A stretch of 64,000 nt of DNA, taken from positions 1-64,000 of the forward strand of contig CAKZJW010000065.1 in NCBI GenBank assembly GCA_937120495.1, given 5' to 3'. Within the stretch, counting starts at the first letter, position 1. Every line of letters starts with the position of its first letter. The DNA comes from an uncultured Oligoflexia bacterium (lineage in GTDB: Bacteria; Bdellovibrionota; Bacteriovoracia; Bacteriovoracales; Bacteriovoracaceae). Both the position numbers and the translations under genes were made by a program. The notes beneath the pieces are model-generated. The model did not search any database. It was given only the letters and a program-made list of their open reading frames with translations, and was not told the DNA's origin. Below, one piece after another: positions 52,276 to 61,538 of the stretch.

Positions 52276-52941
52276 ATGCCCATGAAACACTTTGCTTTTA
52301 TAGACTGCTTTATCAACGACCCTGCTAATCACTGTGTTAATGATATTGCTTTGAAAAACAAAATTACGGCAAGCTATCACATGCCCAGTAAGTTTGGTTT
52401 TAATAGTCTCAAGGCCCTCTCTCACGTAGATGGCTTTATCATTCTTGGAAGTGCTTCTCATATATCTGAAAAACTAAAATGGCACAAAGAACTTCTCGAT
52501 TTTATAATTCCACAAATTGAAAAAAATATTCCAACCCTTGGTATCTGCTTTGGCCACCAACTAATCGCTGATTACTACGGATGCGAAATTGATTATATTC
52601 AAAAAGATAAAAAAATTTTCTCTGTCACAAGAGAACTAAATTTCAAAGAAGATTTTGGTTTTATTAAAAAAGAAACAAAACTATCTCTTGGTTATGCACA
52701 TGCTCAAATTGTAAAAAACATCTCGGATAGATTTACTGTTATCGCCAAAAGTTCTGAGTTTGAATTTGAAGCTCTAAAGCATAAAGAATACAAATTCTAC
52801 AGTTTTCAAGCTCACCCTGAAGCTTCTGAAGATTTTTTAATAAATGAAGCGAGTATAAGTTCTCAAATAGAAGCGGAGAAAATAAAGTCATATGGAGATT
52901 TAATCATTTCTAACTTTATAACTTTGGCCAAGAAAGATTAA
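52276..52941 (+). CDS. Class I glutamine amidotransferase-like protein
   Basis: 221 residues. The nucleophile elbow GICFGHQLIADY (Cys91) and QAHPEAS (His180, Glu182) give a complete catalytic triad of the GATase1 fold, as in GMP synthase-like or gamma-glutamyl-polyamine hydrolase-like free-standing amidotransferases. The natural partner or substrate is unknown. The start lies directly after a terminator T tract and has no ribosome site; a second ATG six bases on is equally placed. The 3' end overlaps the convergent gene by 26 bases. Confidence 0.88.
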   Translation: MPMKHFAFIDCFINDPANHCVNDIALKNKITASYHMPSKFGFNSLKALSHVDGFIILGSASHISEKLKWHKELLDFIIPQIEKNIPTLGICFGHQLIADYYGCEIDYIQKDKKIFSVTRELNFKEDFGFIKKETKLSLGYAHAQIVKNISDRFTVIAKSSEFEFEALKHKEYKFYSFQAHPEASEDFLINEASISSQIEAEKIKSYGDLIISNFITLAKKD

Positions 52942-53593
52942 AAAAATCTTTTTCAAAAAACTCACTAGATATTTCAAGTTTCGAATATAAGACTGAGCTC
53001 GGCAGCTTTGCTTTGAACTGAAATTCCTCACCTTTTAAAATAAAAGATAATTGATAAGCATGTAAATACATTAAGTCATTTTTTGAACCTTTATATCTTT
53101 CATCACCAATAATAGGAGATCCAAGTGATTTCAAAGCAACTCTTAGCTGATGCGTCTTACCAGTTGAAGGCTTTAGTACAAATAACCGAAGCCCTTCCTC
53201 AATTGAGGGTAAAGCAAAAGAAAAGAACTGAGTGATCGCCGGATTTGTTTTTTCTAAAGAGAGCTTATAAGAGCCATCACGACTTTTTTCCATATCACCT
53301 TTAATGAGACCCTGTTTTTTCTTTGGTTTCTTATTAGATAAAGCAATATAGATTTTCTGTATTTCTTTCTTTTCAAATTTTTCAGATAAAACTCGTGCAA
53401 TTTTTTTCGTCTTTGCGAATATCAATAAACCCGTTGTAAATTTATCTAGACGATGAATAGGAAAAACATTTGGGAAATCGTCTTTAACAAGAGAGACTAA
53501 CCCCTCACCTTCCTCGCTGTGAAAGGAAAGTGCTTCTAATTTATTAATGACAAGAAAATCTTTATTCGAAAAAAGAAGTTCGTACTTACTCAT
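52916..53593 (-). CDS. RluA-family pseudouridine synthase
   Basis: 225 residues. IHRLDKFTTGLLIFAKT holds the catalytic Asp, and LKPSTGKTHQLRVALKSLG the substrate-binding Lys/Arg loop. The N-terminal part lacks an S4 domain, as in the small RluA-like or TruC-like enzymes. RNA target not known. It lies directly downstream (eight-base overlap) of the secreted protein gene on the same strand. Confidence 0.88.
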   Translation of the reverse strand: MSKYELLFSNKDFLVINKLEALSFHSEEGEGLVSLVKDDFPNVFPIHRLDKFTTGLLIFAKTKKIARVLSEKFEKKEIQKIYIALSNKKPKKKQGLIKGDMEKSRDGSYKLSLEKTNPAITQFFSFALPSIEEGLRLFVLKPSTGKTHQLRVALKSLGSPIIGDERYKGSKNDLMYLHAYQLSFILKGEEFQFKAKLPSSVLYSKLEISSEFFEKDFFNLSWPKL

Positions 53594-54758
53594 ACTTAAG
53601 GTTAATAGTTAAATCTCTATCGCCAGCACCTTTGTAAGTAACAGAATCTTTGTACAGTGGATTATCATAATTTATTGTTAGTGTTTTAAATGCATAAGTA
53701 AATGAACCGTACGTTGAACCAAATACAAATGGTCCAGAGAAAAATTTGAAATACTTCTTATAATACTTTGCCATGTATTTTGGTTTATTTACGTTTAGCT
53801 TAGATAATAATCTAGTTTTTCTAAGCATTAAGTAATTAAAACTTAATGATCCGATAACACCAACTCTTTGAACAATTAGAGAGTCCATCTTATATGTAAG
53901 ATTTAATGTCGTTTCGCTATTTGATCTAAAGAGAGAAGAGATAATACTTCTCGTATTATTCCATACACAATAGTTATGAAAGCCTCCAGTATAAAGAACG
54001 TTTAACTCTCCACCTTTTTTATCAAATTTATACCTATTGTGACCAGCTGGAGAAACAATTAATTTAGCATCATTTGGGATATCTAAAGCTGACTTATACT
54101 TACTCACAGGTAAATCTGGTACAATCCCTGTCTGAAGAAATTCTTTTAGGTTTACTAAGTGTCCTTTTTCATCAACTGGCTCTTCAATAAGAATGATATT
54201 TTTACTTGCTTTAGAATCTATTATTTTTTGTACATTCTCAGTCGTCTCTTTTGCCCAATCATATGTTGGGTGTGGATGTACATTTATATGTAACCTATCA
54301 GTTGTTCTAGTAAAAACATAAGGTAAGGCCTTAGCAATATTAACACGACAGTAGATTTTATTAACTTCAAAATCATTATCAAAATCAGAAAATGAATTTA
54401 TTAAGTAAAAACCTTTATAAAAACTCTTCGGAATTGTTCCTTTAAATTTCTTTCCAGCAAGTGTTACTTCATAGTTTCCTATTGGACCTTTATCTTTATT
54501 TTCATTTTTATGTTCACTTACTTTCAAGCGCATATCAAAAAGTTGGTTATCTTTCGTTATTCTAAAGTCTCTAATTAGACTTTTATTTAGATAAACAGTT
54601 TGATTAACCTCTTCAATTAAAAGGTTCTTTTTTGCTGAGTAATAATAGCATTCTAAGTCAAAAGACTTATCAGTAGATTTAAAAAGAGCATCTAGCCTTT
54701 GATCGTAGTCTGTTGCTAATGCATTAAACGCTAAAAAAATTAAAACCAATATTTTCAT
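53586..54758 (-). CDS. Secreted protein of unknown family
   Basis: 390 residues from the ATG at 54758, preferred because GAGG lies just ahead and it gives the signal peptide KILVLIFLAFNALA; an ATG 12 bases upstream has no site. The protein is mostly beta-strand, with IILIEEPVDEKGHLVNLKEFL and VSPAGHNRYKFDKKGGELN as alpha/beta-like segments in the middle. That part resembles a LamB/CheC-type sugar or von Willebrand-like fold only loosely. The function is unknown. Confidence 0.55.
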   Translation of the reverse strand: MKILVLIFLAFNALATDYDQRLDALFKSTDKSFDLECYYYSAKKNLLIEEVNQTVYLNKSLIRDFRITKDNQLFDMRLKVSEHKNENKDKGPIGNYEVTLAGKKFKGTIPKSFYKGFYLINSFSDFDNDFEVNKIYCRVNIAKALPYVFTRTTDRLHINVHPHPTYDWAKETTENVQKIIDSKASKNIILIEEPVDEKGHLVNLKEFLQTGIVPDLPVSKYKSALDIPNDAKLIVSPAGHNRYKFDKKGGELNVLYTGGFHNYCVWNNTRSIISSLFRSNSETTLNLTYKMDSLIVQRVGVIGSLSFNYLMLRKTRLLSKLNVNKPKYMAKYYKKYFKFFSGPFVFGSTYGSFTYAFKTLTINYDNPLYKDSVTYKGAGDRDLTINLKYE

Positions 54759-54821
54759 AAAAAGCCTCATAACTTATTTAAACTCAATTGCTTAACGCGA
54801 CGTATATATCAAGAAACACTA

Positions 54822-54849
54822 TTGCTTACCATCGAATTGTAAATATAAC
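54822..54849 (+). promoter_or_regulatory. Sigma-70-type promoter for lysC-dapD
   Basis: TTGCTT and TATAAC are 16 bases apart, ending 52 bases before the lysC ATG. No lysine riboswitch fold is apparent in the leader, which is only about 45 bases. Confidence 0.5.
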
Positions 54850-54901
54850 CTACTCTTAAGGCATAGAAATTACGTAAAAAAAGTAATATATTGATTTAGA
54901 T

Positions 54902-56251
54902 ATGAATAACAAAAGCTCAGATATTATCATTTCAAAGTTTGGTGGAAGCTCAATGGCAAGCTTTCAGACAATGATAAATTGCGCCCAACTTATACAAAAC
55001 CAAAAGAGCAATATTGTTGTTCTCTCTGCTGTGTACTCTACAACAGATACAATTCTAAAGTTAATAGATTACGCCACGACTGACAAATGGAGTGAATGCG
55101 AGAAGAGTTTATTTGCTCTCAAAGAGATGCATCTGGATATTACATTCCAACTAAAAGACAAGGCTCTAATAAATCAGCAAATTAAAGATCAGATAAGTAA
55201 ATTGATGACTATTTTAAAAGGTATTAACCTTTTAAAAGAATGCTCCACTAAGGCCCGAGATAAACTTCTATCTTTTGGAGAAAACTTATCCACTCTTATA
55301 TTTAGTGAACTTCTCAAAGAGATGTCTTCTTCTGAAGTCATTCTTCTAGATGCTAAAAACTTTATAAAGACAGACTCTTTTTTTGGTGAAGCTGAACCTA
55401 ATACTAAACAAATAAAAGAAGCATTCAATAATCTTGATCTTTGCCAAGATAAGTACTTTATCATTCAAGGCTTTATTGGTTCAAATGAAGATGGTGAAAC
55501 AACGACTCTAGGACGAGGAGGCTCTGACTATACAGCAGCTCTGATCGCAGAAGCGACAAATGCGAAAGTTCTACAGATTTGGACTGATGTAGATGGAATA
55601 TCTACAACTGATCCAAGACAATGCTCAGATGCTTATCGTATTGATAAGTTAAGTTATAAAGAAGCTAGTGAGCTCGCTTTTTTAGGTGCTAAAATTCTTC
55701 ACCCAATTTGTTTGATTCCGGCTAAACGTGCAAAGATTGATGTTTTTATTGGCTCAAGTCAAGTTCCATCAAAGGGAACATGGGTCGGAAACATTGAAGA
55801 TACAAACTCTAGAATAAAAGCCATAGCACTCAGGCAAAATCAAAACTATTTAATAATTAATAATTCAAAAATTTTAAAACATTCTCAATTTACTCAATCC
55901 ATATTTACCCTTTGTGAAAAGTATAAAGTTCAAATGGACTGTTTAAGTTTAAATGAATCTTCAATTTCTTTTTCAATTGATCAGAAAGTATTTGAATCAA
56001 ATTCTTTTCAAAAGGAACTAAGAAATCACGGTGAGTTTATCGCTCTTAAAAATACAGAAGTGATTTCAATAATTGGGTCAAACTTAAACTATAAATTACT
56101 TAACTCTTTTATGAATCAGCTAGATGATGTTTTTGCTATGAGCTTTGGTTCTTCTGACTGTTCCGTTAGCTTTTGCGTGAATAAAGAAAATAGCACTCAT
56201 CTAATCAACAAAATACATACATTAACCCTTAATGGACAAGGAAGCATATGA
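54902..56251 (+). CDS. lysC: Aspartate kinase
   Basis: 449 residues, monofunctional. The kinase part begins IISKFGGSSMAS (Lys12) and holds TTTLGRGGSDYTAALIAEA, with Asp in the active site; the last 150 residues form two ACT-like domains that bind lysine for feedback control. It phosphorylates aspartate, the first step to lysine, diaminopimelate, threonine and methionine. Co-transcription with dapD suggests it is the lysine/DAP-dedicated form. Confidence 0.93.
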   Translation: MNNKSSDIIISKFGGSSMASFQTMINCAQLIQNQKSNIVVLSAVYSTTDTILKLIDYATTDKWSECEKSLFALKEMHLDITFQLKDKALINQQIKDQISKLMTILKGINLLKECSTKARDKLLSFGENLSTLIFSELLKEMSSSEVILLDAKNFIKTDSFFGEAEPNTKQIKEAFNNLDLCQDKYFIIQGFIGSNEDGETTTLGRGGSDYTAALIAEATNAKVLQIWTDVDGISTTDPRQCSDAYRIDKLSYKEASELAFLGAKILHPICLIPAKRAKIDVFIGSSQVPSKGTWVGNIEDTNSRIKAIALRQNQNYLIINNSKILKHSQFTQSIFTLCEKYKVQMDCLSLNESSISFSIDQKVFESNSFQKELRNHGEFIALKNTEVISIIGSNLNYKLLNSFMNQLDDVFAMSFGSSDCSVSFCVNKENSTHLINKIHTLTLNGQGSI

Positions 56252-57003
56252 GCTATCAAGATATTTTAAATAAATTAGAATCTGGAGAATTGAGAGCCGC
56301 TACGAAGTCTGATGGTAAGTGGTTTGTGAATACGCTAGTTAAAGAAGAAATTCTAAATGCATTTAAAGATGGAAAGCTTGCTGACATGAAAGAGACCGGT
56401 TACGAGGGCTTTGTCGACAAACATAATATACCTGCAAGAAGCTTCAAACCTGAAGATGGTGTTCGTCTGGTTCCGGGTGGTTCAAGTGTAAGGACTGGAA
56501 GCTTTGTGGCAAGTGGAGTCATCATTATGCCTCCGGCCTATATAAATATTGGCGCATATGTAGACTCTGGTTCAATGATTGATTCACATGCACTAGTTGG
56601 TAGTTGTGCTCAAATTGGAAAGAATGTTCATCTATCTGCTGGAGTTCAAATTGGTGGAGTTTTAGAACCTATCGGGATGAATCCAGTTATCATCGAAGAT
56701 AATTGTTTTGTAGGCGCTGGTGCTGTCATTGTTGAAGGTGTCTTAGTTTGTGAAAATGCTGTTATCGCTCCAGGCGTGATTCTCTCAAAAGGAACACCTG
56801 TTTATGACTGTGTTAATGAAAGAGTATTTATGGCCAAAGAAGGCATTCCTAAAGACGCTGTTGTAGTACCTGGCTCTAGACCTGTAAATAAATCCAATGC
56901 CTGGGCAAATAAGCTCAATATCAATCTTCAATGTGCTGTTATTATAAAATATAGAGATGAAAAAACTGATGGAGCCTTGGAACTTGAAAGTTTTTTAAGG
57001 TAA
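56248..57003 (+). CDS. dapD: Tetrahydrodipicolinate N-succinyltransferase
   Basis: 251 residues. Left-handed beta-helix repeats (PPAYINIGAYVDSGSMID, CAQIGKNVHLSAGVQIGG) are the DapD signature, with GVLEPIGMNPVIIEDN following. The enzyme succinylates tetrahydrodipicolinate in the DAP/lysine pathway, needed for peptidoglycan. It overlaps lysC as ATGA. It is a little shorter than the E. coli protein because of a trimmed N-domain. Confidence 0.95.
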   Translation: MSYQDILNKLESGELRAATKSDGKWFVNTLVKEEILNAFKDGKLADMKETGYEGFVDKHNIPARSFKPEDGVRLVPGGSSVRTGSFVASGVIIMPPAYINIGAYVDSGSMIDSHALVGSCAQIGKNVHLSAGVQIGGVLEPIGMNPVIIEDNCFVGAGAVIVEGVLVCENAVIAPGVILSKGTPVYDCVNERVFMAKEGIPKDAVVVPGSRPVNKSNAWANKLNINLQCAVIIKYRDEKTDGALELESFLR

Positions 57004-57115
57004 CTTATTGAATATACATGCCCACTTAAGACATATATGTATTCTTTTCACCGCGATGCACAACTTATAAAATTCTATGTATAATGCCACCACTAAACCC
57101 ATGCACTAGGATTCT

Positions 57116-57835
57116 ATGAAGATCATTTCACTATTTCTATTAATACTTAGTTTTAACTCTTTTTCTCAAGATCAAAAGGTAAATATTATTGCTCCTAATT
57201 TAATAGATGGAGCCCTTCATAATTATTGGTGGATGGAGCATGATAAAAAAGTTGAAGCTTTTAAAACAACAAACCTTCATAAGGGTATGCTTAAAAGAGG
57301 ATTGAATCTTCTTGAGAGACCTGCTGATGAAAAGCTTTGGAGCAAATTTGAAAATGGACAAGTCTATTACTTTTTCTTCTCAAATATTGAAAACCCAATT
57401 AAAGAAAAATTTCTAATCCAAAGAATTAAAAAAGTTGTTCGCCTTTATAAAAAAGGAAAAATGTATAGCGAGAAAATAACTTACCTTGTTGAGGCATTTA
57501 AAACATGGACAGGTTATGAACAAGTTGAAGGGACAATTAAAAGAGCTGATGGTCACGACGGAATTTTTTCAAACATAGGTAAAAATAAAAAGAAAGTTAT
57601 ATTTAAAGAATTTGAAACAGGTGTTGGTACTATTGATAAAATCGCTGAAGATAATACTATCTGGCCTTTTAATCCTAAGTCTCTTTACTTTGGTACAAAA
57701 TATGATGACCAAGGTAAAAAGCTTTATAATACTGTTAAATTCACAGATTCTCAAAAATGGACACTAAATGTTGAGGTAGATAAAAACGGCTACCTAATAG
57801 AAAGTCCAGAACTAGGTCTTCTAAAAAAAGAGTAA
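57116..57835 (+). CDS. Secreted protein of unknown family
   Basis: 239 residues with a signal peptide (ISLFLLILSFNSFS). The mature protein is Lys/Glu-rich and has a beta-rich C-terminus (GKKLYNTVKFTDSQKWTLN). No domain or motif is recognised. A good TATAAT at 57082-57087 lies upstream without a clear -35 box. It ends two bases from the convergent TRAP gene. Confidence 0.6.
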   Translation: MKIISLFLLILSFNSFSQDQKVNIIAPNLIDGALHNYWWMEHDKKVEAFKTTNLHKGMLKRGLNLLERPADEKLWSKFENGQVYYFFFSNIENPIKEKFLIQRIKKVVRLYKKGKMYSEKITYLVEAFKTWTGYEQVEGTIKRADGHDGIFSNIGKNKKKVIFKEFETGVGTIDKIAEDNTIWPFNPKSLYFGTKYDDQGKKLYNTVKFTDSQKWTLNVEVDKNGYLIESPELGLLKKE

Positions 57836-57837
57836 GG

Positions 57838-59094
57838 CTAAACTGCAAATAAAGAAATTGCTGGTATAAAAGAAATCAGTATTAACCCAATCAATAGTAC
57901 AAACAAAAGAGGTATTACTGATTTGATTACACTTGCTAAATTTTCTTTAAAAATTCCTGAAGCCACGAATAAATTAATTCCAATCGGTGGTGTTATATAA
58001 CCAATTTCAAGGTTAACAATCATCATTACACCAAAGTGCACAGGGTTCATTCCATAGTGAATTGCCATTGGAGTAAGGATCGGTGCTAAAACTAAAATTG
58101 CACTCATAATATCCATTACACAACCAACAATTAACAGAAGAATATTAACCCCTATGATAAAAGTAATTTTACTTGTAATCATAGCAGACATATATGCGAC
58201 AAGATTTTGAGGAATTTCCTCATAGGTCATAAACTTATTAAAACTCATCGCTAGAATCAGAATAAGAAATAAAGTTCCAAGCAGACCTGCTGTTTCTTCA
58301 AATAGTTTCGGAAGATCTTTTAGTTTTAGTTCTCTGTGAATTCCAAATTCTACAATTAATGCATATAAAACTGCTACCGCAGCAGATTCAGTTGCTGTGA
58401 ATAGACCTGAATAGATTCCACCTAAAATTACAACTGGCATAAATAAAGAAAGAATCCCGCGTTTAAGAGAAGTTAAGAACTCTTGTGTATTCCAAGTCCC
58501 CTTGCTCCCTTTAGGTGCTCTAAAAAGCGCATAAACACATAATAAACCTATAAGAACAATACTTGGCCCAATACCTGCTTTAAAAAGATCAACAACCGAC
58601 ACTCCGGCCATAATAGCAAAGATAATCATCGGAATACTTGGAGGAACAATTATCCCCAACGTTCCACCTACACTTAACATACCCATGGCCATCTTTTTAT
58701 CATAGCCCGCTTGAAGAAGTGCCGGATATAAAATACTACCAACAGCAATAAGCGTAACTGGGCTTGACCCAGAGATTGCCGCGAATACCGCACAAGACAA
58801 TACAGAGGCTATTGCAAGACCAGATGGAATTGGTGCCGTTGCCGCTTTTGCAATATCAATAAGTCTTTTTGCGATAGAACCTTTAGTCATAAGCTGTCCA
58901 GCTAAAACAAATAGAGGAATAGCTAGAAGGATTTCTTTATTAGCTGCATAGAAGATATCTCCTATTACAATATTGATACTTTCTTCAGATATAAAGTGAT
59001 AACAAAAAGCTGCGATACTTCCCATGATAACAAATAAGGGTTGCCCAACTAATATAAGAGCAATGATTAAAACAAATACAAAAGCCCAGATCAT
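57838..59094 (-). CDS. dctM: TRAP transporter large permease, DctM
   Basis: 418 residues with about 12 membrane helices, standard DctM length. Family segments include ISGSSPVTLIAVGSILYPAL and GTLGIIVPPSIPMIIFAI. It forms the sodium-coupled transport pore together with DctQ. It overlaps dctQ as ATGA. Codon use and spacing agree with the rest of the operon. Confidence 0.94.
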   Translation of the reverse strand: MIWAFVFVLIIALILVGQPLFVIMGSIAAFCYHFISEESINIVIGDIFYAANKEILLAIPLFVLAGQLMTKGSIAKRLIDIAKAATAPIPSGLAIASVLSCAVFAAISGSSPVTLIAVGSILYPALLQAGYDKKMAMGMLSVGGTLGIIVPPSIPMIIFAIMAGVSVVDLFKAGIGPSIVLIGLLCVYALFRAPKGSKGTWNTQEFLTSLKRGILSLFMPVVILGGIYSGLFTATESAAVAVLYALIVEFGIHRELKLKDLPKLFEETAGLLGTLFLILILAMSFNKFMTYEEIPQNLVAYMSAMITSKITFIIGVNILLLIVGCVMDIMSAILVLAPILTPMAIHYGMNPVHFGVMMIVNLEIGYITPPIGINLFVASGIFKENLASVIKSVIPLLFVLLIGLILISFIPAISLFAV

Positions 59095-59585
59095 GCTCCG
59101 AACTCCTTTTTAAGTTTTAACTGCTCATTAGGGTTAAAAAAGAAAAACACATTCCTAAGTCCCATTGAGAAAAAAGTATAAGGAATTATAATTTGTAGTG
59201 TCCAAAGTGGAACTTGTAGAACGACTGACTTGTCACCAAAGCTAAAAGATTCCTTTACATAGGAATAGGCGTAATAAACAAACATTGCGCAAAATAAAAA
59301 CATTACAAAATTTTGAATTCTTACAAATATAAGTTTTCCCTTCTCTCCCCAAAGTTTATCTCCAACTTCTGGTCTTAGATGGGATGCTTTTTCTGCAACA
59401 AGAATTGCTCCTACAAAACCGCCCCAAATCATAAGATAGACTGCTGACTTTTGGGCCCAAGGGATACCTGTGTTAAAAACCTCTCTTGAAATCACGTCAC
59501 AGATAACTAAAATAGTCATCAAAGCCATGGAAATAGAAGCTATTATTTTTTCAAATCGAGAAAGTATATTTATAAGTTTTTGCAT
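59091..59585 (-). CDS. dctQ: TRAP transporter small permease, DctQ
   Basis: 164 residues with four membrane helices (for example SIAALMTILVICDVISREVF-like at the start and IIIPYTFFSMGLRNVFFFF at the end). The phrase VFNTGIPWAQKSAVYLMIWGG matches DctQ. Small and poorly conserved, it is identified mainly by position between dctP and dctM. It overlaps dctP by one base. Confidence 0.9.
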   Translation of the reverse strand: MQKLINILSRFEKIIASISMALMTILVICDVISREVFNTGIPWAQKSAVYLMIWGGFVGAILVAEKASHLRPEVGDKLWGEKGKLIFVRIQNFVMFLFCAMFVYYAYSYVKESFSFGDKSVVLQVPLWTLQIIIPYTFFSMGLRNVFFFFNPNEQLKLKKEFGA

Positions 59586-60571
59586 TATTTATTTTTAAAC
59601 TCTTTTTTAGCTTTTTGAATAATATTATAAATCTTTGAAGCTTGCCCACCGATAGATTTCACCATCTCTTTATGAAGAGGAAGTAGTTTCTTTTTAAAGT
59701 TTTCTTTTTCTGATTCATTAAGCGTGTAAACTTCAATACCAGAACCTTTTAGAACTGAAACCAACTCATCACCAAGAGCACGAACAGAAATTCTTGACTC
59801 AGGAGCAAGAGCGCGTCCACGATCTAATAGAATTTTTTTATCTTCTGCATTAGTCTTTTTCCAAAAACGAGCACTATAAACAATAGCTGCAGGTTGGTAG
59901 ATATGTTTAGTCATACTGAAAAATTTAATGGCCGTATTCCACTCAGCTGCAAGAGTAAATAGTGGCGTATTATCAAAACCTTTTACAACTCCAGTTTGAA
60001 GAGCGGGAAGAGTTTCAGCAGTTGAGATTGCTTGAGGAGCGGCACCTAGTGCTTTCCAGAAAGCTAAGTGAACCTTACTTTCTTGAGATCTCATTTTTTC
60101 TCCAGATAGATCTTCTGGATTCTTTATTGTTTTAAATTTGTGTCCAATATTTCTCCAACCATTTTCTGCCCAAGTAACAAGAACTAGATCTTTTTTTGCA
60201 AATAGTGCTTCAAAAACTTCAAACAAATGATTATCTAAAACATAATCTGCCTCTTCGTAGCTTTCAAATAAATAAGGAAGCTCAAGAACATCAAGCTCAG
60301 GGACAACTGAGGCAAGAGCAGCTGAAGTTAATCCACCACCTTGAATATTTCCACGTCTAATTTTTTGAAGGATTTCTAATTCTCCACCTAATTGACCACC
60401 AAGGTAGGTTTTAATTTTAAGTTTACCCTTACTTTTTTTCTTAACTCTCTTCTTAATATCTTCAAGAGTCTGGGCCCAAGGTGTACCTGCAGGAGCTACT
60501 GTTCCAAATTTAACTTTTTTTGCATATGCTGTATTTAATAAAATACAAAGTGATAAAATTAATATTTTCAT
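59585..60571 (-). CDS. dctP: TRAP substrate-binding protein, DctP/TatP type
   Basis: 328 residues with a signal peptide (ILILSLCILLNTAYA). The mature protein opens KVKFGTVAPAGTPWAQ, and the conserved Arg in GEKMRSQESKVHLAFWKALG fits carboxylate binding. DctP delivers a small acid to the DctQM membrane unit. It follows the tatT lipoprotein gene by nine bases. The ligand is unknown; hydrophobic ligands are proposed for TatT-linked members. Confidence 0.92.
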   Translation of the reverse strand: MKILILSLCILLNTAYAKKVKFGTVAPAGTPWAQTLEDIKKRVKKKSKGKLKIKTYLGGQLGGELEILQKIRRGNIQGGGLTSAALASVVPELDVLELPYLFESYEEADYVLDNHLFEVFEALFAKKDLVLVTWAENGWRNIGHKFKTIKNPEDLSGEKMRSQESKVHLAFWKALGAAPQAISTAETLPALQTGVVKGFDNTPLFTLAAEWNTAIKFFSMTKHIYQPAAIVYSARFWKKTNAEDKKILLDRGRALAPESRISVRALGDELVSVLKGSGIEVYTLNESEKENFKKKLLPLHKEMVKSIGGQASKIYNIIQKAKKEFKNK

Positions 60572-60580
60572 TTTTATACC

Positions 60581-61468
60581 TTAGAATTTGTCGTCAATAT
60601 CTTTTAATAATTTTCTAGCTTTCATTTTCTCTATAATATTTTCAGAAATGATATTTGGATCATTTACCTTAGAGTTTAAGACTTGATTTAAAAGCTTTTT
60701 GTATTTTTTTCTATTATCTTTCTTAGTCATATAATAGTCAGCATACAAAACCTTTGTACCAAGATAAGTTGGAGCTTCTTTTAAGTTTTTCTCAAAGCGT
60801 TTTTTACTCTTATCCATATCCCCTCCAGCAAAACCTGGTGCAAGAGCGAAAAATGCTCCCCAATACCTATCAGCTGCTGAATAAAAAAACTTAGGATCAA
60901 GCTTTTCAACATTTGAAACAAGTGACTTTATCAATGTTTTATATTTTAACGTTGTAGCAATCCCAGAGTTTTTAGCCCACTTTCCAAGATTTGAAGCTGT
61001 CCAGTACATTGCAGCCACTTCGTCTTTTCCAAGAAGGCCTAGATGCTCCTCTACTTTTGGATTTTCAGAATCTTTCATCGCTTGAGCAAACTTTTCATTT
61101 GTGGCCATGGCTTTCTCACCAAAGCTAGTTCCTATTTCCCAAAACTTCTTTTTCGTCTCTATATCACTATAGTGAGCGTCTGCTAAAAAATAGTGCGCTC
61201 GAGACAAGCGTGTTAAATATTTATAATTTTCATTTGTAGAATTAGATAGTTTTTTATATTTTTCAATAGCCATCTCTAGCTCAGCTTTAACATGTCTTTT
61301 ATTCCAGTGAACTAATGCTTCACTTCTAAGCTTTTTAGATTCTGCTTTTGATAGAGAAATTTTACTATCGGATTTAAACCAACCTGAAATTCTACTGGAA
61401 GCACAACTACTCACCAAACTTACTACACTTAATAATACTAGAACCCTAGTCTTTGAGTTAAAAGACAT
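60581..61468 (-). CDS. TatT-family lipoprotein (TRAP-associated TPR protein)
   Basis: 295 residues. A lipoprotein signal (LVSSC, Cys22) is followed by TPR-like helical pairs: ELEMAIEKYKKLSNSTNEN, RAHYFLADAHYSD and the phrase DRYWGAFFALAPGFAGGDM, which fits the TatT family of Treponema (TP0956-like). TatT forms a trimer with a pore-like groove that binds the DctP/TatP protein. Position first in the operon directly before dctP supports this. It starts after a GGGGGAAG ribosome site. Confidence 0.85.
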   Translation of the reverse strand: MSFNSKTRVLVLLSVVSLVSSCASSRISGWFKSDSKISLSKAESKKLRSEALVHWNKRHVKAELEMAIEKYKKLSNSTNENYKYLTRLSRAHYFLADAHYSDIETKKKFWEIGTSFGEKAMATNEKFAQAMKDSENPKVEEHLGLLGKDEVAAMYWTASNLGKWAKNSGIATTLKYKTLIKSLVSNVEKLDPKFFYSAADRYWGAFFALAPGFAGGDMDKSKKRFEKNLKEAPTYLGTKVLYADYYMTKKDNRKKYKKLLNQVLNSKVNDPNIISENIIEKMKARKLLKDIDDKF

Positions 61469-61538
61469 TCTTCCCCCTAAGTTAATTTCTAATTAATATT
61501 ATTGTGACTTCCTCTTACAAAACTGTAAAGATATATAC

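Noticed and set aside
57004-57060. Palindrome ACATATATGT and inverted ATACAT/ATGTAT after dapD
   Set aside because: Short AT-only repeats are expected by chance in this base composition.
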